From Microbacterium sp. SY138 (GTDB lineage Bacteria > Actinomycetota > Actinomycetes > Actinomycetales > Microbacteriaceae): a stretch of 64,000 nt of DNA. The notes under the pieces are model-generated. The model searched no databases. It worked only from the letters and a program-made list of their open reading frames with translations, and was not told where the DNA came from. Location of the stretch: the NCBI RefSeq assembly GCF_039729145.1, contig NZ_CP155793.1, positions 2,108,001-2,172,000 on the forward strand, in the 5' to 3' direction. Below, piece by piece: positions 58,990 to 64,000 of this stretch (its first letter is position 1; every line of letters begins with the position of its first letter). Both the position numbers and the translations under genes were made by a program.

Positions 58990-59423
58990 GCGTCGACCTC
59001 GACAGGGCGCGCGACTTCGGCGGGGCGATGCGTGCGCAGCCACCAGATGCCGAAGATCGGGAGGACCAGCGGGATGAACAGATAGCCCCGCCCGAACAGC
59101 GACCACACGGTCTCATGCTGGAACAGCTCGGGCAGCAGAATGCTCAGCAACCCGACGACGAGCACGCCGGTGAGCTCGAAGACGATCGCGATCCAGGCGA
59201 CGGTGTACCAGCCGCGACGACGAGCCAGGACGAGGGCAAGCGTGGCCAGGATGTAGACGAGCGCGGCGAGTGCGGAGAGCGAGTACGCGAGCGGCGCCTC
59301 GTCGAACCGACGGACGATCTGCACGAAGCTGCGTCCCGTGGCGGCCAGCGCCATGACGGCGTAGACGATCACGAGGACACGACCGATTCCGGTCATCCGA
59401 GAGGAGGGGGCGGTGGAGCTCAT
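58986..59423 (-). CDS. Integral membrane protein upstream of ribF
   Basis: 145 residues with four membrane segments (about 12-30, 42-60, 68-90, 105-125). No named family recognised; small membrane proteins of this kind are frequent in the truB-ribF stretch of actinobacteria. Its stop overlaps the ribF GTG, so it is coupled to ribF and could have a housekeeping role or be only a transcriptional neighbour. TAGGAT lies 10 bases before the chosen ATG; another ATG four codons upstream overlaps that hexamer and is rejected. Confidence 0.8.
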   Translation of the reverse strand: MSSTAPSSRMTGIGRVLVIVYAVMALAATGRSFVQIVRRFDEAPLAYSLSALAALVYILATLALVLARRRGWYTVAWIAIVFELTGVLVVGLLSILLPELFQHETVWSLFGRGYLFIPLVLPIFGIWWLRTHRPAEVARPVEVDA

Positions 59424-59480
59424 AGCGCATTCCATCCTAGAGCCGCGGAAGACGGCCGGTCTCCGCGCAAGCCTCTCGCC

Positions 59481-59849
59481 TCACGCGAGCTGGACGGCCC
59501 AGATGACCTGCATCCGCCAGAGCATGATCGCGATCGCGAGTGCGGCGACGCCCAGGATCACGGTGCTCCAGCGGCTGCGTTCCATGAGCGCCCACAGCAC
59601 CGCGCCGACGGGCAGGAGCACGGCGGAGACCAGGTAGACCCAGTACTCGAGCAGGTCTCCGGTCGGCGGGTTTCCTGAGAAGGGCGCGATGATGGCGACG
59701 ATCACCTGGACGACGAGCAGCGCCTCGACGAGGGCCAGAGCACCGACGCTGAAGTCACTCGGTCGCCTGCCGATCAGCCCCGCGACGAGACAGAACACGC
59801 CCGCGGCGACCGCGACGACGATCTGCGCGATCGTGAACCACAGGATCAT
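59481..59849 (-). CDS. Small integral membrane protein downstream of truB
   Basis: 122 residues with four membrane segments (about 5-27, 37-57, 68-85, 95-112) and little else. The ATG overlaps the truB stop by four bases (ATGA), so it is translated together with truB. No function can be assigned; it shows no motif for transport or catalysis. Confidence 0.8.
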   Translation of the reverse strand: MILWFTIAQIVVAVAAGVFCLVAGLIGRRPSDFSVGALALVEALLVVQVIVAIIAPFSGNPPTGDLLEYWVYLVSAVLLPVGAVLWALMERSRWSTVILGVAALAIAIMLWRMQVIWAVQLA

Positions 59850-60739
59850 CGGTCGCCCTCCGGCATGTTCATGGCGCTCTTGAGGTCTGCGCCGCGCCTC
59901 TCGACGATCCCGATCAGAACCCCGTCCTCGTCGATCGCTGCGCCGAGGCGGCTCTCGAGACGGACGGCCTGCCCTGCGAGACGCTTGCCGTGGCGGAGGT
60001 CCCGCGCGTCATCGACCGACATCGCAAGGACCGGGAGAAGGCGTCCTGCAGCCTCACCGGGGGTCAGGGTCGGTGCACCCTCGAGCGCTTCGATGCCGAC
60101 GGCATCCGTCACATCGAACGGCCCGACACGAGTACGTCGCAGCGCGGTGAGGTGACCGCCGACGCCGAGAGCGGAGCCGAGGTCGCGGGCGAGCGAACGG
60201 ATGTACGTTCCGGATGAACAGTCGACCACGACGTCGAGATCGATGTACCCGTCGCCCTCGCGACGGCCGAGCAGATCGAACCGCGAGACGACCACGTCGC
60301 GCGCTGCGAGCACGACCTCTTCACCGGCACGCACACGCTCGTACGCGCGGCGACCGTCCACCTTGATGGCGGAGACAGCGCTGGGGACCTGGGAGATCTC
60401 GCCCGTGAGCCTCGCGATTCCGGCGGAGACCGCTTCATCGCTGACGGACTCCCATGCCTCGGGAGCCGCCGTCGTGAGGATCTCGCCGTCCGCATCGTCC
60501 GTGCCCGTCGTCTGTCCGAGCCGGATCGTCGCCGCGTAGGTCTTGTCAGCCCCCACGACGTACGTCAGGAGCCTGGTCGCTCCCTCGATGCCGATGACCA
60601 GCAGACCGGTCGCCATCGGGTCGAGCGTTCCGGCGTGCCCCACCTTGCGGGTGCCGAACGCTCGTCGCGTGCGGGCGACGACGTCGTGGCTGGTCAGCCC
60701 TGCGGGCTTGTCGACGAGAAGGATGCCGGGCGAGACCAT
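59846..60739 (-). CDS. truB: tRNA pseudouridine(55) synthase TruB
   Basis: 297 residues; makes pseudouridine 55 in the T-loop of tRNAs. N-terminal GILLVDKPAGLTSHDVV, then GHAGTLDPMATGLL with the catalytic Asp40, and a C-terminal PUA-like extension typical of actinobacterial TruB. TAGGCT lies six bases before the ATG at 60739, so translation should be leaderless. Two small membrane genes and ribF follow on the same strand with short overlaps. Confidence 0.96.
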   Translation of the reverse strand: MVSPGILLVDKPAGLTSHDVVARTRRAFGTRKVGHAGTLDPMATGLLVIGIEGATRLLTYVVGADKTYAATIRLGQTTGTDDADGEILTTAAPEAWESVSDEAVSAGIARLTGEISQVPSAVSAIKVDGRRAYERVRAGEEVVLAARDVVVSRFDLLGRREGDGYIDLDVVVDCSSGTYIRSLARDLGSALGVGGHLTALRRTRVGPFDVTDAVGIEALEGAPTLTPGEAAGRLLPVLAMSVDDARDLRHGKRLAGQAVRLESRLGAAIDEDGVLIGIVERRGADLKSAMNMPEGDR

Positions 60740-60745
60740 CCCCCC

Positions 60746-60751
60746 AGCCTA
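60746..60751 (-). promoter_or_regulatory. -10 element of truB (leaderless)
   Basis: TAGGCT on the minus strand, six Gs in the spacer, then the truB ATG. Confidence 0.65.
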
Positions 60752-60782
60752 CCGAGAGCGACGCCGTGCACCGGCCCGGGGG

Positions 60783-61442
60783 TCAGCCGCAGACCTCGTA
60801 CGAGGGTTCGGCGCCGGTCGTCACCGTGACGTCCCATGCGGTGTCGCTGTTCTCGCGGAACGCGAAGAAGACGTGGGCGTCGGTCGCGCTCGGAAGCATG
60901 AGCCAGGTGTCGCTCCCCATCGTCGACACCCCCTCCTGCGCGTCAGGATACGCAGCGAGCACCTCGGCCTTGGTCGCTCCGATACCGAGGCCGTCCTCCG
61001 TCACCGGTCCAGGGACCACGGCGGGAGTCTCGGCCGCGGAGTAGACGGAGATCTCGCGGATGGGCGCCGTCTCGCTCTCCGTCCCGCGGACGAAGGAGAT
61101 ACCGTAGGCGGAGTCGGCTGCCATCCACCACGCCGACCACGAACAGTTCGCGGTGTCGTTGGTCCAGGAGCCGGTGAGGCCGGCAAGCGTCGAGGTGAAG
61201 TCGCCCCCGACGTCGATCGGTCCGACGCCCGCCTCGTGGATGATCCAGGTTCCGGGGTCAGCCGGATCCTCGATCCGAGGCTCCGCTGTCGGTGTCGGCG
61301 TCGGTGGGGTCGACGTCGTTCCGCTCGGCGTGGATCCGCCGCTGGGCGTCGAAGCGGGTGCCGACGTTCCCGTGCACCCGACCAGGCTCGTGACGGCCAA
61401 GGCCGTCACGAAGATGAGCGCGCTCGTACGTGTGTTGATCAT
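60783..61442 (-). CDS. Lipoprotein of unknown function
   Basis: 219 residues. Signal peptide with a lipobox ending LVGC (Cys about 23), then a Ser/Thr/Pro-rich spacer of about 35 residues and a globular domain of about 160 with four other cysteines not obviously paired in a known motif. The repeated TPSG and TPTPT patterns are typical cell-wall-spanning linkers. Divergent from mutY across 55 bases. No relation to a known family was recognised; a sensor or binding protein at the cell surface is a guess. Confidence 0.8.
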   Translation of the reverse strand: MINTRTSALIFVTALAVTSLVGCTGTSAPASTPSGGSTPSGTTSTPPTPTPTAEPRIEDPADPGTWIIHEAGVGPIDVGGDFTSTLAGLTGSWTNDTANCSWSAWWMAADSAYGISFVRGTESETAPIREISVYSAAETPAVVPGPVTEDGLGIGATKAEVLAAYPDAQEGVSTMGSDTWLMLPSATDAHVFFAFRENSDTAWDVTVTTGAEPSYEVCG

Positions 61443-61485
61443 GGATGCCCCTGTCTCCGGTCCCGGGCTCGTCTCGCAGCTCACG

Positions 61486-61491
61486 TAGGCT
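61486..61491 (+). promoter_or_regulatory. -10 element of mutY (leaderless)
   Basis: TAGGCT six bases before the mutY ATG at 61498. Confidence 0.65.
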
Positions 61492-61497
61492 GGATGG

Positions 61498-62394
61498 ATG
61501 CCCGATATACAGGCCCGTCCCGAGATGAGATCGCGCCTGTCCGCATGGTATCGATCCACAGCGCGCGACCTGCCGTGGCGTCGGTCTGCGTTTCATAACG
61601 AATTCGGCGCCTGGGGCGTTCTCGTGAGCGAATTCATGCTGCAGCAGACCCCGGTGACGAGGGTCATTCCGCATCTCGAGGCATGGCTGGATCGGTGGCC
61701 GACCCCTGCCACGATGGCGATGGCGTCGACGGCGGAGGTCGTGCAGCAATGGGCGAACCTGGGGTATCCCCGACGCGCGCTCTGGCTGCACCGCGCTGCC
61801 GTCGAGATCACGGATCGTCATGGCGGAGTCGTTCCGCGTGACGTGGACGCGCTGCTGGCCCTCTCCGGCATCGGCGACTACACCGCCCGCGCCGTGGCCG
61901 TGTTCGCCTATGGCGACCGGCACCCCGTGGTCGATACGAACACTCGGCGCGTTCTCGCCCGTGCCGTCGAGGGGCGGGCGCAGCCGGGAGCGGCATCTCG
62001 CCGAGACCTCGACCTGATGTCATCGTTGCTGCCGGAGGATGTCGCGGAGGCGGCCGTGTTCAACGCGGCGGCGATGGAGCTCGGCGCCACGGTCTGCACG
62101 TCACGGGCACCCCGGTGCCCGCTCTGCCCTCTCGCCGGGAGTTGCGCATGGCTGGCAGCGGGCAGGCCGGACACGGGAGACGGACGCCGACGCCAGGCCG
62201 CCTATGAAGGGTCCGATCGGCAAGCACGCGGCGCGGTGCTGCGCCTGCTGCGGAGCCGGGATCCGGAGGCCGTCCCGCTCGATGCCGTCCTCCCGGATTG
62301 GCCCGACACCGGACAGCGCGAACGAGCGATCGACTCGCTGATCGCCGACGGGCTCGCCGAAGCCGACGGGGCCACCCTGTTCCTGCCCCGCTGA
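61498..62394 (+). CDS. mutY: A/G-specific adenine glycosylase MutY
   Basis: Removes adenine mispaired with 8-oxoguanine. 298 residues. The helix-hairpin-helix LSGIGDYTARAVAVFAYG is near 122-139; catalytic Glu45 lies in SEFMLQQT and Asp146 in PVVDTN. The 4Fe-4S cluster cysteines are C200, C207, C210 and C216 (C-x6-C-x2-C-x5-C). The C-terminal Nudix-like domain that reads 8-oxoG in longer MutY proteins is absent, replaced by about 80 residues resembling a winged-helix end, as in many actinobacterial members. Leaderless: TAGGCT six bases upstream. Confidence 0.95.
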   Translation: MPDIQARPEMRSRLSAWYRSTARDLPWRRSAFHNEFGAWGVLVSEFMLQQTPVTRVIPHLEAWLDRWPTPATMAMASTAEVVQQWANLGYPRRALWLHRAAVEITDRHGGVVPRDVDALLALSGIGDYTARAVAVFAYGDRHPVVDTNTRRVLARAVEGRAQPGAASRRDLDLMSSLLPEDVAEAAVFNAAAMELGATVCTSRAPRCPLCPLAGSCAWLAAGRPDTGDGRRRQAAYEGSDRQARGAVLRLLRSRDPEAVPLDAVLPDWPDTGQRERAIDSLIADGLAEADGATLFLPR

Positions 62395-62433
62395 CGGCGC
62401 CGCGCGCGACGGCGGATCACGGACGATGACGAC

Positions 62434-64000
62434 TCAGACGTGTTGATCCGTGCGATGTGCAAGTACCGTCAGCTCGACGCGGCTCCGCACGTCGAGCTTG
62501 GTGAAGATCCGGCCGAGGTGGACTTCCACGGTGCGGACCGAAACGTTCAGCTCCTCGCCGATCTCACGGTTCGCTGCACCTCGGACCGCGCGCATCGCCA
62601 CTTCCAGCTCCCGGGCGGTGAGCCGGAGCGACCAGGCGGCACGGCATGCCGAGAGCAGGCCCATCGCCGGGACGATGCTCCCCTCTCTGGCCTCGAGTCG
62701 GTCCAGCCTCCCGCGCACCGACTTCGCCCATGCCGTCGCGCCGGAGAGCTCGAACAGTCGTTCGGCATACTGCAGATGGATCCTCGCGGCCGAGTGATCG
62801 TCGCGGATCGCATGCCGGCTTCCGAGCATCATCTCCACGCGCGCCCGCTCGAACGGCGAACGCAACGTTCGCGCGATCTCCGCGACCTCGTCGCCGTCCG
62901 CACGCCATCGCCCGTCCGCCGCCGTCGCGATGCGTGTCCGCAGCTGCTGCGCCAGCGCGATCTCCGGAGGCTCGAGAGACGCGGCCGCCAACGGGACACC
63001 GGGAGAAGGCGAGGCAAGCTCGTCCAGACCCGGCACGGTCATCGTCGTCTGCGGGGCGCCGAGATCGGACCAGAGCCGGACCGTGGCTGCGGCATCGTCG
63101 AAGGAGCCGGTGAGGAAGGACCGGACACCACGGTCCACGAGCAGATCCATCTTCGCGCCAGGCGGAAGGGTGAGCGTGAGCGACCGGGCGAACGGGCCGA
63201 GTTCGCCGTGCACCGCCAGATCGAGGCGTCGGGCGAGGACGACTCCGAGCCCGGCGAGGGGCAGCGCGATGGGAAGGGTGAGCGCCGCCTGGATCAGCCT
63301 GTCCCGCGCGATACCGATGTCACCTCGCCACGCGAGCAGGAGGACCTCGACGACCGACCGATACGCATGGACGACCGGGCTGTGCTCGTAGCCCGGCACG
63401 AAAGGATCAGAACCGCCGGACGGCGTCGATTCATCGACGACGAGCAGACGCAGCCCCAGATCGATGTCTCCCTCGACCGCGGCGCGCAGAGTTCGGAGCA
63501 TCCCCCCGCTCACCGAGCTCGACTCCGTCACCATGTCGGCATCGCGATCTCCGGCCATGAGCCACCCCAGCGCGACGACCGGATCCCTCAGCTCCTGCTC
63601 GGCACCGATCCGCACGGCACCGTCGCGGAGGGCATCGAGCCACAGGCGCATCCCCCGCCGGTCTCCTCGCTCGGCGCAGAGGATGGCGGCGAGAGCGGCT
63701 GCTCTGGTCCAATGACGCCAATCGCTCTCGTCGGCGGATCCCGGCCGCACGGTGGTCGGATCGATCCCGGGAACAGCCCCCTGCACGAAGGTCTGCGCCA
63801 CGATCAGAGCCCCGAGCCCCGCCCACCTGTGTCGTTCACCGCTGTGCGGATACAGCGTCCCCAACCAGGCGGCGGCCTCCACCGCGAACCCGGCACCGAC
63901 CGCCGACGCCCCGGCCACGAGCCGCGCCTCGTCCTGATCCTCGCCGACTGCATGTTCTGCCGCCTCACGCGCCAGCATCAGTGCACGCTCCGGATGTCCG
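62434..64000 (-). CDS. LuxR-family transcriptional regulator, C-terminal part (gene runs off the right edge)
   Basis: At least 522 residues are visible, with the N-terminus beyond the window. The end is a LuxR-type helix-turn-helix: LTARELEVAMRAVRGAANREIGEELNVSVRTVEVHLGRIFTKLDV (about the last 65 residues). Before it lies a long alpha-helical, Ala/Leu/Arg-rich region without a recognised domain, as in large LAL/MalT-like regulators; a P-loop ATPase, if present, would be in the missing part. Convergent with mutY, 39 bases apart. Target genes unknown. Confidence 0.85.
   Translation of the reverse strand, partial: GHPERALMLAREAAEHAVGEDQDEARLVAGASAVGAGFAVEAAAWLGTLYPHSGERHRWAGLGALIVAQTFVQGAVPGIDPTTVRPGSADESDWRHWTRAAALAAILCAERGDRRGMRLWLDALRDGAVRIGAEQELRDPVVALGWLMAGDRDADMVTESSSVSGGMLRTLRAAVEGDIDLGLRLLVVDESTPSGGSDPFVPGYEHSPVVHAYRSVVEVLLLAWRGDIGIARDRLIQAALTLPIALPLAGLGVVLARRLDLAVHGELGPFARSLTLTLPPGAKMDLLVDRGVRSFLTGSFDDAAATVRLWSDLGAPQTTMTVPGLDELASPSPGVPLAAASLEPPEIALAQQLRTRIATAADGRWRADGDEVAEIARTLRSPFERARVEMMLGSRHAIRDDHSAARIHLQYAERLFELSGATAWAKSVRGRLDRLEAREGSIVPAMGLLSACRAAWSLRLTARELEVAMRAVRGAANREIGEELNVSVRTVEVHLGRIFTKLDVRSRVELTVLAHRTDQHV

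Overview
The window is a dense, high-GC (about 70 percent) stretch of chromosome from an actinobacterium, most likely a Microbacterium or a close relative in Microbacteriaceae. Reasons: the gene order of the minus-strand backbone, an LLM oxidoreductase/FMN reductase pair of the CE1758/CE1759 type, a DUF3046 and a DUF5302 protein, an EfeUOB iron uptake operon, and many genes that begin 6 bases after a TANNNT hexamer (leaderless transcripts). No tRNA, rRNA, CRISPR array, transposase, phage gene or replication origin was seen. About 65 protein genes fill almost all of the sequence.

Backbone. Read right to left on the minus strand the window carries truB-ribF ... rpsO ... pnp ... dapB ... thyA-folA ... 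dapA-rnj ... ftsK-pgsA-cinA-clgR-DUF3046-recA-recX-miaB-miaA. This is the same order and orientation as Mycobacterium tuberculosis Rv2793c to Rv2727c, so it is an old actinobacterial housekeeping block (tRNA modification, flavin cofactors, RNA decay, lysine/peptidoglycan precursor synthesis, folate/thymidylate, chromosome segregation, phospholipid synthesis and DNA repair). Several of these genes overlap by 1 to 4 bases (recA/recX, ftsK/pgsA, pgsA/cinA, folA/SDR, thyA/folA), which points to translational coupling.

Cargo between backbone genes. 12.0-16.8 kb: a Nudix hydrolase, a short-chain dehydrogenase, a small redox group (thioredoxin-like, DUF4395, OsmC). 17.6-19.3 kb: a histidine phosphatase and an aldo/keto reductase homologue with all four catalytic residues replaced. 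22.2-26.4 kb: envelope genes, including a UDP-sugar dehydrogenase, a glycosyltransferase fused to an SGNH esterase, and a DedA protein. 26.5-30.0 kb: a dicarboxylate symporter divergent from a CitA/CitB-like two-component system. 30.0-33.3 kb: three flavin enzymes in one direction. 33.4-35.4 kb: a membrane acyltransferase and a serine hydrolase. 35.4-39.0 kb: efeUOB with an IdeR-type box. 39.1-41.3 kb: a 2-oxoglutarate dioxygenase and a membrane protein/repressor pair with twin palindromic operators. 41.9-58 kb: an exporter, YceI, FKBP, an alpha/beta hydrolase, PrsW, an FAH-family hydrolase, aspartase, CpdA-like phosphodiesterase, a Pit phosphate transporter with a PHO-box-like triplet, a prolyl oligopeptidase, phosphofructokinase and a SNF2 helicase. 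60.8-64 kb: a lipoprotein, mutY and a LuxR-type regulator cut by the window edge.

Regulation readable from the sequence: a LexA-type box at recA, an iron box at efeUOB, a PHO-type triplet at pit, one 16-bp motif shared by the flavin operon and yceI, twin operators at 41.3 kb, and a 20-bp perfect inverted repeat that places mirror-image leaderless promoters between two flavin genes. Nothing here looks like a defence island or a newly acquired element; the most unusual items are the fused glycosyltransferase-esterase, the tetrad-less aldo/keto reductase and the regulatory repeats.
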